DNA of 64,000 bases from positions 1,426,001-1,490,000 of the forward strand of contig NZ_LR134510.1 in the NCBI RefSeq assembly GCF_900638385.1, in the 5' to 3' direction. Under the pieces are notes generated by a model, which saw nothing but the letters and a program-made list of their open reading frames with translations, had not been told where the DNA came from and did not search any database. Below, one piece after another: positions 9,800 through 19,873 of this stretch (its first letter is position 1; every line of letters starts with the position of its first letter). A program made the position numbers and the translations under genes. The stretch comes from Actinobacillus delphinicola. GTDB lineage: Bacteria > Pseudomonadota > Gammaproteobacteria > Enterobacterales > Pasteurellaceae.

Positions 9800-9837
9800 A
9801 TGCCACCATTTAGAAAATATAGATGGTGGCATTTTTA
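9800..9837 (+). terminator. Intrinsic terminator of the ABC importer operon
   Basis: ATGCCACCAT (9800-9809) pairs with ATGGTGGCAT (9823-9832), followed by TTTTT. Confidence 0.85.
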
Positions 9838-9862
9838 TAAATTCATAAAAAATAACTTCATT

Positions 9863-9891
9863 TTGACATTAAAGATAGAGAAAATTATGCT
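9863..9891 (+). promoter_or_regulatory. Candidate sigma-70 promoter of uvrC
   Basis: TTGACA (9863-9868), a 17-base spacer and TATGCT (9886-9891), 32 bases before the uvrC ATG. The -35 is perfect and the spacing ideal. Confidence 0.65.
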
Positions 9892-9923
9892 GTAACCTTG
9901 ATTGATTTTAAGAGGTATTTTTT

Positions 9924-11765
9924 ATGCCAACAGCTAACTTTGATGCGAAAAAATTTCTAGCGACTGTACCGCATTTGCCAGGTGTTTATCGGATGTTTGA
10001 TGAGCATAATGTGGTTATTTATGTAGGCAAAGCAAAAGATTTAAAAAAACGCCTAAGTAGTTATTTTCGAAGTCGATTAGATAATCGTAAAACAGAGGCG
10101 TTGGTTAAACAAATCGATCATATTGAAACCACGATTACCCGTAGCGAAACCGAAGCATTACTGCTTGAGCATAACTATATTAAAACGTTTCAGCCACGTT
10201 ATAACGTTTTACTGCGTGATGATAAGGCTTATCCCTATATTCTTCTCACCAAAGAAAGGCATCCGAGATTAACCTCACATCGAGGACCGAAAAAAATTGC
10301 GGGCGAATATTTCGGTCCCTATCCACAAGCGAGTAGTGTTCGTGAAACGCTTTATCTTATTCAAAAACTTTTTCCTGTACGTCAATGCGAAAATGCAATG
10401 TATCGAAGTCGCTCACGACCTTGTTTGCAATATCAGATTGGACGGTGTTCTGCACCTTGTGTGCCAGGGCATGTTACGGATGAAGAATATAATAATCAAG
10501 TCAACCTTGTGCGTTTATTTTTACAAGGAAAAGATGAACAGGTTCGTGAACATCTAATTAAGAAAATGGAAGAAGCGAGTATGGCATTGAATTTTGAGGA
10601 TGCTGCGCGTTATCGTGATCAGATTCAAGCAGTACGATCAGTGATTGAAAAACAATTTATTAGTAAAGAACGACAAGATGATTTAGATATTATCGCTATT
10701 GCCTATCAACAAGGTATCGCTTGTGTACAAGTACTATTTATTCGCCAAGGGAAGGTATTAGGGAATCGTTGTTACTTCCCAAAAGTGCCGAGTAACACTG
10801 ATTTAGATGAGATCATTGAAACATTTTTAGGGCAATTCTATTTAGAGGCACACGAAGGGCGAAGCTTGCCGCATGGAATTATTGTCAATAGACACTTAGA
10901 AAATGCCCAGGAATTGGCAACGATTTTAAGTGAGAAAGCGGGGCGTAAAGTGCAAATTCAATCCCATATTAAAGGGGAGAAAATGCGTTATTTACAACTT
11001 GCAGAAATGAATGCACAAGCAGCATTGAAAAATAAATTGAAACAAAGTCAATTAATTAGCGAACGTTACCAAGAATTAGAAAAATTACTCAACGTACCAA
11101 AAATTAAGCGTATGGAATGTTTCGATATTAGCCATACGATGGGCGAACAGACAATCGCATCTTGTGTAGTTTTTAATGAAAATGGACCATTTAAAGCGGA
11201 TTATCGACGTTTTAATATTTCAGGTATCACTGGCGGTGATGATTACGCCGCAATGGAACAGGCATTACGTAAGCGCTACGATCGACCTTTAGAAGAAGAA
11301 AAAATCCCAGATATTTTATTTATTGATGGGGGAAAAGGACAGCTTAATCGTGCGTTAAGCGTTTTTGAAAGTTTAGATGTGCCTTGGGATAAAAAGAAAG
11401 TGAAATTAGTTGGGGTCGCCAAAGGGGTTGATCGTAAGGCGGGTTTAGAAACTTTAATTATGGGGGATTCTGGCGAGGAAATTCATCTACCTAGCGATGA
11501 TCTCGCTTTGCACCTGATTCAATATATCCGTGATGAAAGTCATAACCACGCAATTACAGGGCATCGTAAAAAACGTCAAAAAGCTTTTACACAAAGTGGA
11601 TTAGAAGGCATAGCGGGTGTTGGACCAAAACGCCGACAAGCATTGTTGAAATATTTAGGCGGAATGCAGGGGATAAAAAATGCAAGCCTGGAGGATATTG
11701 CTGCAGTACCAGGGATATCTCGTGCTTTAGCGGAGATAATTCACGACACATTACAAAACACCTAG
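9924..11765 (+). CDS. uvrC: Excinuclease ABC subunit C
   Basis: UvrC makes the two incisions flanking a DNA lesion in nucleotide excision repair, working with UvrA and UvrB. The 613-residue protein has the N-terminal GIY-YIG nuclease domain ([20 protein letters not shown] from residue 19), a UvrB-binding UVR motif ([19 protein letters not shown], about 213-231), the RNase H-like second nuclease domain, and a C-terminal double helix-hairpin-helix ([19 protein letters not shown]). AGAGG precedes the ATG. Full family length, no defects. Confidence 0.97.
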   Translation: MPTANFDAKKFLATVPHLPGVYRMFDEHNVVIYVGKAKDLKKRLSSYFRSRLDNRKTEALVKQIDHIETTITRSETEALLLEHNYIKTFQPRYNVLLRDDKAYPYILLTKERHPRLTSHRGPKKIAGEYFGPYPQASSVRETLYLIQKLFPVRQCENAMYRSRSRPCLQYQIGRCSAPCVPGHVTDEEYNNQVNLVRLFLQGKDEQVREHLIKKMEEASMALNFEDAARYRDQIQAVRSVIEKQFISKERQDDLDIIAIAYQQGIACVQVLFIRQGKVLGNRCYFPKVPSNTDLDEIIETFLGQFYLEAHEGRSLPHGIIVNRHLENAQELATILSEKAGRKVQIQSHIKGEKMRYLQLAEMNAQAALKNKLKQSQLISERYQELEKLLNVPKIKRMECFDISHTMGEQTIASCVVFNENGPFKADYRRFNISGITGGDDYAAMEQALRKRYDRPLEEEKIPDILFIDGGKGQLNRALSVFESLDVPWDKKKVKLVGVAKGVDRKAGLETLIMGDSGEEIHLPSDDLALHLIQYIRDESHNHAITGHRKKRQKAFTQSGLEGIAGVGPKRRQALLKYLGGMQGIKNASLEDIAAVPGISRALAEIIHDTLQNT

Positions 11766-12257
11766 TTGTTAATAAGGTTGTGGATAAGTGTTATTTTTTA
11801 TATTTGCTTTTATGCCTAAAATGTTTTTTTAATAAGCATTTTAAATGAAATAGAAGGTGGCTTAATTTATTTAGTACTTTTTTATAGCTATTTTTTATTA
11901 CAAATAAGTTATCCAAGTTTTCTGTGGATAAAATTGTGATAGATTTTATTATAACTGATGAATAAGTTAATTATTTTATATTTACTCAGAATATATTTAT
12001 AAAAATATGTTTAAAATCAATTTGTTATCTTGTTTTAAAAAAACATTGTGAATAACTTAGGTTGAATTTAAAATGTAAGTATATTTTTTAATCATAACAA
12101 GGATAACTTCTATTTTTTAGAAAGATTACGCCTGATTATTCGACAAATTTTATGAAGTATAACCTTATGGATAAGGTAATATATGAAAAATATAAAATGA
12201 ATAGAAAGTCTGGAGTCTGTGATTGTCGATATTTAGCGCAGTATAGAAAGGTAAGCA
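11766..12257. other. A/T-rich intergenic region with a cluster of DnaA-box-like sites
   Basis: No gene is evident between uvrC and aspA. It holds two exact copies of TGTGGATAA (11779-11787, 11923-11931), TGTGAATAA (12047-12055), TTATCCAAG (11909-11917) and TATGGATAA (12166-12174). TTATCCA at 11909 and TGGATAA at 11925 face each other across nine bases. An imperfect palindrome ACCTTAT-GG-ATAAGGT lies at 12162-12177. No GATC was seen. The cluster could be an origin, a DnaA-titrating site or chance in A/T-rich DNA. Confidence 0.5.
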
Positions 12258-12290
12258 TAAAAAAACGGAAATGCATAAGGCATTTCCGTA
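12258..12290 (-). terminator. Intrinsic terminator of aspA
   Basis: ACGGAAATGC (12265-12274) pairs with GCATTTCCGT (12280-12289), loop ATAAG; on the minus strand a run of T follows. Confidence 0.9.
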
Positions 12291-12319
12291 AAATATTAAT
12301 CGATATTCCAAAAAAGAAA

Positions 12320-13735
12320 TTATTTATTTAATTTTGCTTTATAAGTAGGATTCATTAAGTTTTCAACAGAAAGAATGTCATCTAATTCTTTTTCTGATAA
12401 AAGCCCCATTTCTAATACCACTTCACGTACGCTTTTACCGGTTTTCGCACAAGTTTTACCAATGATGTCGCCATTATGGTGACCAATAAATGGATTTAAG
12501 TAGGTTACGATACCGATTGAGTTAAGTACGTAGTTTTTACAAACGTCTTCATTAGCAGTGATACCATCAATGCATTTTTCACGAAGATTAACGCAGGCAT
12601 TGGTTAGTAAGCTGATGCTTTCAAACATTGCTTGTGCAATAACAGGTTCCATTACATTTAATTGTAATTGACCTGCTTCAGCAGCCATGGTTACAGTAGT
12701 GTCATTACCGATAACTTTGAAACAAACTTGGTTAACTACTTCTGGAATAACAGGATTTACTTTAGCTGGCATAATAGAAGAACCCGCTTGAAGTTCAGGA
12801 AGGTTAATTTCATTTAAACCAGCACGTGGACCAGAAGAAAGTAAACGTAGGTCGTTACATACTTTAGAAAGTTTAATCGCCATGCGTTTTAATGCACTTT
12901 GAACGGCAACATAAGCACCACAATCTGATGTTGCTGCAATTAAATCACGAGCTAAAGAGCATTCAAAACCAGTCACTTCACTTAGATATTTCACTGCAAG
13001 TTCTGAGTAACCTTTAGGTGTATTTACACCAGTACCAATTGCGGTAGCGCCAAGATTTACTTCAAGTAATTGTTTAGCCACTTCAGCAATATTATGAGCT
13101 TCATCTTCAAGGAGAACTGCAAAGCCTTTAAATTCTTGACCAAGTGTCATTGGAACAGCATCTTGTAATTGGGTACGTCCCATTTTTAATACTTTAGCGA
13201 ATTGTTGTGCTTTTGCCTCAAAGCCTTTTTGCAAATATTTAATTTTTTCAAGAAGTTCTTGAACACTAATATATAAACCTAAATGGAAACCAGTAGGGTA
13301 AGCATCATTAGTAGATTGGCTTGCATTCACATGATCGCAAGGATTAACGTATTGATATTCTCCTTTTTGATGGCCAAGAATTTCTAATGCAAGATTTGCA
13401 ATAACTTCATTGGTATTCATATTCACAGAAGTACCCGCCCCACCTTGATATACATCACTTGGGAATTGGTCAAAACATTTACCTGTTTTGAGCATGATAT
13501 CGCATGCTTTTACAATTGCATCAGCAACGTTTTGTGGAATTGCGCCAAGCTCGCCATTAGCCAAAGCAGCAGCTTTTTTTTCCATTACCATTCCACGTAC
13601 AAAAGCTGGGATATCAGAAATTTTATTATGAGAAATATTAAAATTTTCTTTTGCTCTTAAAGTGTGAATACCCCAGTAAGCCTCAGCAGGAACTTCGCGT
13701 TTACCAAGTAGGTCTTCTTCAATACGCATACTCAT
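12320..13735 (-). CDS. aspA: Aspartate ammonia-lyase (aspartase)
   Basis: Converts L-aspartate to fumarate and ammonia, supplying fumarate for anaerobic respiration by the fumarate reductase encoded elsewhere in this window. The 471-residue protein has the fumarase/aspartase signature [11 protein letters not shown], the N-terminal [19 protein letters not shown] and the STNDAYPT motif. AGGAG (about 13745-13749) lies nine bases before the ATG at 13735. A strong CRP palindrome lies about 135 bases upstream, fitting the catabolite control known for aspA. It is divergent from groES. Confidence 0.97.
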   Translation of the reverse strand: MSMRIEEDLLGKREVPAEAYWGIHTLRAKENFNISHNKISDIPAFVRGMVMEKKAAALANGELGAIPQNVADAIVKACDIMLKTGKCFDQFPSDVYQGGAGTSVNMNTNEVIANLALEILGHQKGEYQYVNPCDHVNASQSTNDAYPTGFHLGLYISVQELLEKIKYLQKGFEAKAQQFAKVLKMGRTQLQDAVPMTLGQEFKGFAVLLEDEAHNIAEVAKQLLEVNLGATAIGTGVNTPKGYSELAVKYLSEVTGFECSLARDLIAATSDCGAYVAVQSALKRMAIKLSKVCNDLRLLSSGPRAGLNEINLPELQAGSSIMPAKVNPVIPEVVNQVCFKVIGNDTTVTMAAEAGQLQLNVMEPVIAQAMFESISLLTNACVNLREKCIDGITANEDVCKNYVLNSIGIVTYLNPFIGHHNGDIIGKTCAKTGKSVREVVLEMGLLSEKELDDILSVENLMNPTYKAKLNK

Positions 13736-13868
13736 TGTCAGTATCTCCTATAATGTTGACATTGTTAAATGTCGATATACCCTAAAAGTAAAATTGTAAT
13801 TGTGTATCGGGTTATTTTTTAGCCCTTAAGTTTGATTGCCATTATAGAAAATAAGAGGGCCAAAAAAC

Positions 13869-13882
13869 GTGATCATGATCAC
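13869..13882. promoter_or_regulatory. CRP-binding palindrome between aspA and groES
   Basis: GTGA-TCATGA-TCAC is a perfect 14-bp palindrome in the CRP layout with A/T-rich flanks. It probably serves aspA, whose start lies 134 bases away. Nothing else but promoter elements was seen in the 314-base gap 13736-14049. Confidence 0.7.
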
Positions 13883-13982
13883 CTTTTTAACCTTGTCTTA
13901 TAAGGAATTAATTAATTTTATTTATAAGTTTTTTTTATGCAAAATTTCTTATTTTAAGAAATAAAAATATTTTATTTTTTGG

Positions 13983-14010
13983 CTTGAAAATTAAGGAATA
14001 ACCCTCACAT
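13983..14010 (+). promoter_or_regulatory. Candidate sigma-32 heat-shock promoter of groES-groEL
   Basis: CTTGAAA (13983-13989), 12 bases, then CCCTCACAT (14002-14010) resembles the heat-shock consensus CTTGAAA and CCCCATNT. It lies 39 bases before the groES ATG, as expected for the chaperonin operon. Confidence 0.65.
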
Positions 14011-14049
14011 TAGTACGCAACGAGTTAGTTTAACTATAAGGAAATTAAG

Positions 14050-14343
14050 ATGAAAATTCGTCCATTACATGATCGCGTAATTATTAAACGTAAAGAAGTA
14101 GAAACCAAAACTCCAGCAGGTATCGTGTTACCGGGCGCAGCTGCAGAAAAATCTTCTCGTGCAACTGTATTAGCTGTAGGTGCAGGTCGTTTACTTGAAG
14201 ATGGAAAAGTACGTCCGTTAGATGTGAATGTTGGCGATACCGTGATTTTCAATGAAGGCTACGGTACAAAAGTTGAAAAAATTGATGGCGAAGAAGTATT
14301 AATTATTGCCGAACATGACATTCTTGCTATTGTAGAAGAGTAA
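14050..14343 (+). CDS. groS: Co-chaperonin GroES
   Basis: Forms the heptameric lid of the GroEL folding chamber. The 97-residue protein begins [18 protein letters not shown] and contains the mobile loop [18 protein letters not shown], both standard. TAAGGA precedes the ATG at 14050. It is followed 54 bases later by groEL in the usual operon order. Confidence 0.98.
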   Translation: MKIRPLHDRVIIKRKEVETKTPAGIVLPGAAAEKSSRATVLAVGAGRLLEDGKVRPLDVNVGDTVIFNEGYGTKVEKIDGEEVLIIAEHDILAIVEE

Positions 14344-14367
14344 TTTATAGCAATCAGTTAAATCTAA

Positions 14368-16038
<1,671 letters not shown>

Positions 16039-16084
16039 TTTCCCCCTTACACTTAAATAATTATTTTTAATTAAAATAAATTAG

Positions 16085-16115
16085 TGTGCGATTGTGAAAA
16101 CAGTCGCACATTTTT
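16085..16115 (+). terminator. Intrinsic terminator of groES-groEL
   Basis: TGTGCGATTG (16085-16094) pairs with CAGTCGCACA (16101-16110) with one G-T wobble, followed by TTTTT. Confidence 0.85.
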
Positions 16116-16116
16116 A

Positions 16117-16144
16117 TTGCGAATAAAAATAACCTCCATATAAT
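16117..16144 (+). promoter_or_regulatory. Candidate sigma-70 promoter of ychE
   Basis: TTGCGA (16117-16122), a 16-base spacer and a perfect TATAAT (16139-16144), 37 bases before the gene. Confidence 0.55.
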
Positions 16145-16181
16145 GAGAGTATGATTTTTCCAATTTATAGGGCTTAATGTG

Positions 16182-16808
16182 ATGGATATCGGAACTTGTT
16201 TACAATTCTTTGTAAGTTTAATTGCATTGGTAAATCCGATCGGCGTTATTCCAATTTTTTACTCAATGACGTCAGATTTTCCAAAAGAAGAACAAGAGCG
16301 CATGATCTTTATTACCTGTTTGACATTAACGATTATGCTATTAATTAGTTTTTTCTTTGGAAACGCCATTTTACATGCGTTTAATATTTCGATTGATTCA
16401 TTCCGAATTGCTGGCGGGATTGTGTTAGGCAGTATTGCGATGACCATGATCAACGGTAAAATCGGTGAAAATAAAATGAATAAAGAAGAAAAAGGTGACG
16501 ATATATCCAACTATACAAACCTTGCAATCGTTCCATTAGCTATTCCACTTATGGCGGGACCAGGTTCTATTAGTGCGGCGATCGTATTTGGGGTAAATTC
16601 TCATACGCTCGTTGAATATGGTATGTCATCTGTAACGATTATTGCTTTTTGTATCTGCTGTTACTTCTTACTACGTTATTCTAAACCAGTGATGATGAGA
16701 CTAGGAAAAACGGGAGCAAACGTTGTTACTCGAATTATGGGGCTTATCTTGCTTTCACTCGGTATTGAAATGATTGTTACCGCATTGAAAAACTTTGGTA
16801 TCCTATAA
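16182..16808 (+). CDS. ychE: MarC-family inner-membrane protein, YchE-like
   Basis: Membrane protein of the MarC/YhgN family; the function is not established. The 208-residue sequence has about six hydrophobic segments and conserved stretches LVNPIGVIPIF, SIDSFRIAGGI and NLAIVPLAIPLMAGPGSIS, which I recognise from E. coli YchE. GTG at 16179 directly precedes ATG at 16182; the ribosome site is weak (AGGG), so either could start. It has its own promoter and a shared terminator with the convergent yvcK-family gene. Confidence 0.85.
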   Translation: MDIGTCLQFFVSLIALVNPIGVIPIFYSMTSDFPKEEQERMIFITCLTLTIMLLISFFFGNAILHAFNISIDSFRIAGGIVLGSIAMTMINGKIGENKMNKEEKGDDISNYTNLAIVPLAIPLMAGPGSISAAIVFGVNSHTLVEYGMSSVTIIAFCICCYFLLRYSKPVMMRLGKTGANVVTRIMGLILLSLGIEMIVTALKNFGIL

Positions 16809-16820
16809 ATTCACGAATTT

Positions 16821-16850
16821 AAAAACGCCATCTAAGAAGATGGCGTTTTT
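16821..16850. terminator. Bidirectional terminator between ychE and the yvcK-family gene
   Basis: AAAAACGCCATCT (16821-16833) pairs with AGATGGCGTTTTT (16838-16850), a perfect 13-bp stem with loop AAGA. It works for both convergent genes. Confidence 0.9.
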
Positions 16851-16852
16851 TA

Positions 16853-17791
16853 TTATAAAATTTCTAGAAAATCGGGGCGTGAGAGTGTTTTTAAAACGTC
16901 ATCAATTGCGGCACATAGCAGTTGTCTGTCATGACGGTAACTAACATCATCAGCTTTTAATTTTTTTGTAAAAATGAGGCTATCTTCTAAATCAAATTGT
17001 GATTCCGTGATAACTGCATCAATGACTTTACTACCAATATGATGATGTAAATAATTGATTCTATCTTTTAGAGATAATTGAGCGGCGGGACCTTGCTCAA
17101 CGCCAAGATTATCGATAAAAATTTTTAATGCTGAGCTGTCGGCAATGGCACGACTAATTTCAGGCAATAAAAATGGTGGAAGAATACTGGTTAGAAAGCT
17201 ACCTGGACCGATAAGAATAAGATCTGCTTTTTGAATAGCTTTAATGGCTTCAGGTGTAGCGGGAACAAGTGGTAATACAAACATCATTTGTGGCACTTCA
17301 GTTAGCTCATCAATGCTAACTTCGCCGACTAGACTTTTCCCTGACGCGAGATAGGCTGCTAAATGAACGGGTTTTTCTGACATTGGAATAATGAAGGATT
17401 CTACTTTTAAAAGCTCACGAATCAAGTTTACTGCATCCGTTGGGCGAATTTGCATATTCTCCAATGCTTTAAGCATAAGATTTCCTAAATTATGTCCCGC
17501 TAATTCACCTTCTCCTTCAAAACGATATTCAAAGAGTGCAGAAGCCGTGCTGGGTTGAGTGATGATTTGATTTAGGCAATTACGCAAATCACCCCACGCA
17601 ATACCACCTTGTTGCGAACGGATGCGCCCAGTTGAGCCTCCATTATCAGTTGTAGTAACGATGCCAGTTAAGCGTGACCCTAAGAAATTAAGGGCTGACA
17701 TGACACGACCTAAACCGTGCCCGCCACCTAATGCGACAATATGTGTGAGCCGATTAAGTTCTGAATGGGGAGGGGAAAGCGGTCGTGACAT
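16853..17791 (-). CDS. YvcK/CofD-like family protein (YbhK homologue)
   Basis: Member of the family that includes Bacillus GlmR/YvcK, a UDP-sugar-binding regulator, and E. coli YbhK; its exact role in this group is not known. The 312-residue protein starts near IVALGGGHGLGRVMSALN (nucleotide-binding Gly-rich loop) and has TTDNGGSTGRIR and GDLRNCLNQI, both family hallmarks. It is divergent from moaA, as ybhK is in E. coli. The last ten or so codons lie in a copy of the GGGGCGTGA repeat (16857-16885), so the C-terminus may be altered by the repeat. Confidence 0.88.
   Translation of the reverse strand: MSRPLSPPHSELNRLTHIVALGGGHGLGRVMSALNFLGSRLTGIVTTTDNGGSTGRIRSQQGGIAWGDLRNCLNQIITQPSTASALFEYRFEGEGELAGHNLGNLMLKALENMQIRPTDAVNLIRELLKVESFIIPMSEKPVHLAAYLASGKSLVGEVSIDELTEVPQMMFVLPLVPATPEAIKAIQKADLILIGPGSFLTSILPPFLLPEISRAIADSSALKIFIDNLGVEQGPAAQLSLKDRINYLHHHIGSKVIDAVITESQFDLEDSLIFTKKLKADDVSYRHDRQLLCAAIDDVLKTLSRPDFLEIL
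16857..16885 (+). repeat. Repeat-family copy forming the 3' end of the yvcK-family gene
   Basis: AAAATTTCTAGAAAATC followed by GGGGCGTGAGAG matches the consensus. It is read through as the C-terminal codons of the minus-strand gene. Confidence 0.65.
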
Positions 17792-17966
17792 AATGTAAAT
17801 CCTTTATAAAAAATAAGAAAGTCAGTGTTATTGTCGCAAAAAATGATAAATAAAACACAAATTTTTTAATTTTTAAACAGATAACTAAAGAAAAGAGTTT
17901 TTCCTAGAAAAATGTCAATAAATCTTTTACAATAACGAATTATTATTACGATTAATTACTACGCTT

Positions 17967-18078
17967 AACTACGCCGAGCTTGTTAACCTAAGTTTTGATT
18001 TCGCATAGATAAATATGGTGGCAAGCCAGTAACTGAGGTTACTCAGGGAACAGTTGGAAACGACTTTTCCTTTCGTTA
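17967..18078 (+). ncRNA. Molybdenum-cofactor (Moco) riboswitch in the moaA leader
   Basis: The 303-base gap before moaA contains a structured leader. It has an early GCCGA, a hairpin CTGAG-GTTA-CTCAG (18033-18046), and ends with GGAAACGACTTTTCC, the hallmark 3' part of the Moco RNA motif known upstream of moaA in Enterobacteria and Haemophilus. It would reduce moaA expression when the cofactor is plentiful. Boundaries are approximate. Confidence 0.8.
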
Positions 18079-18094
18079 TTTAAAAAGGTGTTCA

Positions 18095-19102
18095 ATGCAA
18101 ACTATTCCTATAAAAGATGTAAACGGTTTGGTCGATCGTTTTCATCGTCAATACTATTACTTACGACTTTCGATCACGGATGTCTGTAATTTCCGTTGCA
18201 CCTATTGTCTGCCTAACGGCTATCAACCAGAGCCTGAAAGACCACAATTCTTAACGCTAAATGAAATTCAGCGCCTTGTAAAAGGTTTTGCGCACCTTGG
18301 AGCGGAAAAAATTCGCTTGACGGGCGGAGAACCGACATTGCGTAAAGATTTTATTGAAATTGCTCAAAGTATTCGTGATGTACAAGGAATTAAGCAACTT
18401 GCGCTGACAACCAATGGTTATCGCATGGAAAAAGATGTGGCTAAATGGCGTGAGGCAGGAATTACTTCTATTAATGTGAGTGTGGATAGCCTTGATCCGA
18501 GAATGTTCCATCGTATTACTGGCGTAGATAAATTTGATGATGTGATGCGTGGCATTTACCGTGCATTTGATGTGGGATATGACAAGATTAAAGTCAATTC
18601 TGTGCTAATGAAAGATCTTAATAGCCATGAGTTTGATGCATTTTTAGCATGGGTTAAAGATAATCCGATTCAAATGCGTTTTATTGAATTGATGCAGACG
18701 GGAGAAATGGATCATTTCTTTGCGCAACATCATCTACCAGGTCAATTACTTGCTGATAAATTAATAAGAGAGGGGTGGACATTACAAAGTCGCTCTCATT
18801 TAGATGGACCAGCCAAGATTTTCTCTCATCCTGATTACAAAGGTGAAATTGGTTTAATTATGCCATATGAGAAAAATTTCTGTAACAGTTGTAACCGCTT
18901 ACGTGTATCGGCGAAAGGGCAATTACATCTTTGCTTATTTGGTGAGGCGGGTATTGATTTACGTGATCTTTTACAGGCGGATAATCAAGAAGAAGCGTTA
19001 AAAGCACGCATTACGGAAGCATTACAATGTAAACGTGAACACCATTTTTTACATCAAGGCGATAGTGGTATTCGTGCGAATTTAGCGAGTATCGGTGGTT
19101 AA
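18095..19102 (+). CDS. moaA: GTP 3',8-cyclase MoaA
   Basis: Radical SAM enzyme that starts molybdopterin synthesis by rearranging GTP. The 335-residue protein has the N-terminal cluster CNFRCTYC (Cys x3 Cys x2 Cys), the SAM-binding LTGGEPTLR and a C-terminal second cluster with CNSCNRLR and a later Cys. AAGGTG lies about seven bases before the ATG. It sits behind a Moco riboswitch and 65 bases before moaC. Confidence 0.96.
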   Translation: MQTIPIKDVNGLVDRFHRQYYYLRLSITDVCNFRCTYCLPNGYQPEPERPQFLTLNEIQRLVKGFAHLGAEKIRLTGGEPTLRKDFIEIAQSIRDVQGIKQLALTTNGYRMEKDVAKWREAGITSINVSVDSLDPRMFHRITGVDKFDDVMRGIYRAFDVGYDKIKVNSVLMKDLNSHEFDAFLAWVKDNPIQMRFIELMQTGEMDHFFAQHHLPGQLLADKLIREGWTLQSRSHLDGPAKIFSHPDYKGEIGLIMPYEKNFCNSCNRLRVSAKGQLHLCLFGEAGIDLRDLLQADNQEEALKARITEALQCKREHHFLHQGDSGIRANLASIGG

Positions 19103-19106
19103 ACGC

Positions 19107-19135
19107 ATAAATTTTTATGAAAATTGGGGCGTGTT
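19107..19135 (+). repeat. Repeat-family copy between moaA and moaC
   Basis: ATAAATTTTTAT, GAAAATT, GGGGCGTGTT: a near-consensus single arm, starting five bases after the moaA stop. Confidence 0.7.
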
Positions 19136-19167
19136 TTAAAAACGTCTTAAAAATGGAAGATAGCATT

Positions 19168-19647
19168 ATGACACAATTTACTCATATCAATGCCAATGGC
19201 GAAGCCAATATGGTTGATGTTTCTGGTAAACAAGAAACCGTACGTGAAGCACGTGCAGAAGCTTATGTAACGATGTCAGCACAAACACTAGAAATGATTA
19301 TTTCAGGGCAACATCATAAAGGTGATGTATTTGCGACAGCACGTATTGCAGGCATCCAAGCAGCTAAGAGAACTTGGGAACTTATCCCACTTTGTCATCC
19401 ACTTTTACTTTCTAAAGTTGAAGTGAATTTAGAAGCACTTCCAGAAACAAATCAAGTCCGTATTGAGAGCCTTTGTAAATTAACGGGTAAAACAGGGGTT
19501 GAAATGGAAGCATTAACTGCAGCAAGTGTTGCAGCACTTACAATTTACGATATGTGTAAAGCTGTCCAAAAAGATATGGTAATCAGTAATGTTCGTCTTT
19601 TAGAAAAGACGGGTGGTAAATCTGGGCATTTTATTGCAGGCCATTAA
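19168..19647 (+). CDS. moaC: Cyclic pyranopterin monophosphate synthase MoaC
   Basis: MoaC works with MoaA to form cyclic pyranopterin monophosphate. The 159-residue protein has MVDVSGK near the start, the [18 protein letters not shown] active-site region and [19 protein letters not shown]. The start is the ATG at 19168, with GGAAG eight bases upstream; the longer frame from 19117 begins inside a repeat. The usual partners moaD and moaE do not follow; a BCCT transporter gene does. Confidence 0.95.
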   Translation: MTQFTHINANGEANMVDVSGKQETVREARAEAYVTMSAQTLEMIISGQHHKGDVFATARIAGIQAAKRTWELIPLCHPLLLSKVEVNLEALPETNQVRIESLCKLTGKTGVEMEALTAASVAALTIYDMCKAVQKDMVISNVRLLEKTGGKSGHFIAGH

Positions 19648-19668
19648 AAGCGTATTTTATATTTATAA

Positions 19669-19720
19669 AAGTAGCATAATTTGTTGGTAACATTATGATT
19701 TAAAAAGGATTATGCTACTT
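19669..19720. repeat. 12-bp inverted repeat between moaC and the BCCT gene
   Basis: AAGTAGCATAAT (19669-19680) and ATTATGCTACTT (19709-19720) are perfect inverted copies 28 bases apart. It may be a moaC terminator with a long loop or an operator for the transporter gene. Confidence 0.4.
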
Positions 19721-19873
19721 CTTTTGAAGAAAATTGATTTTTTTGCTATAATCCTCTCACGAACATACATTCACCCTTATTTTTGCATCTCTTATTCAAT
19801 ATTCCTTTTATTGATTCTTATAAAGTGGCATTCTAATGTTACTTATACAACGAGTATATTTGAGGAGAAAAAA

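Noticed and set aside
11766-12257. Calling the uvrC-aspA gap the chromosomal origin
   Set aside because: Boxes are suggestive, but no GATC cluster, no origin-linked genes and no skew data; kept as a candidate only.
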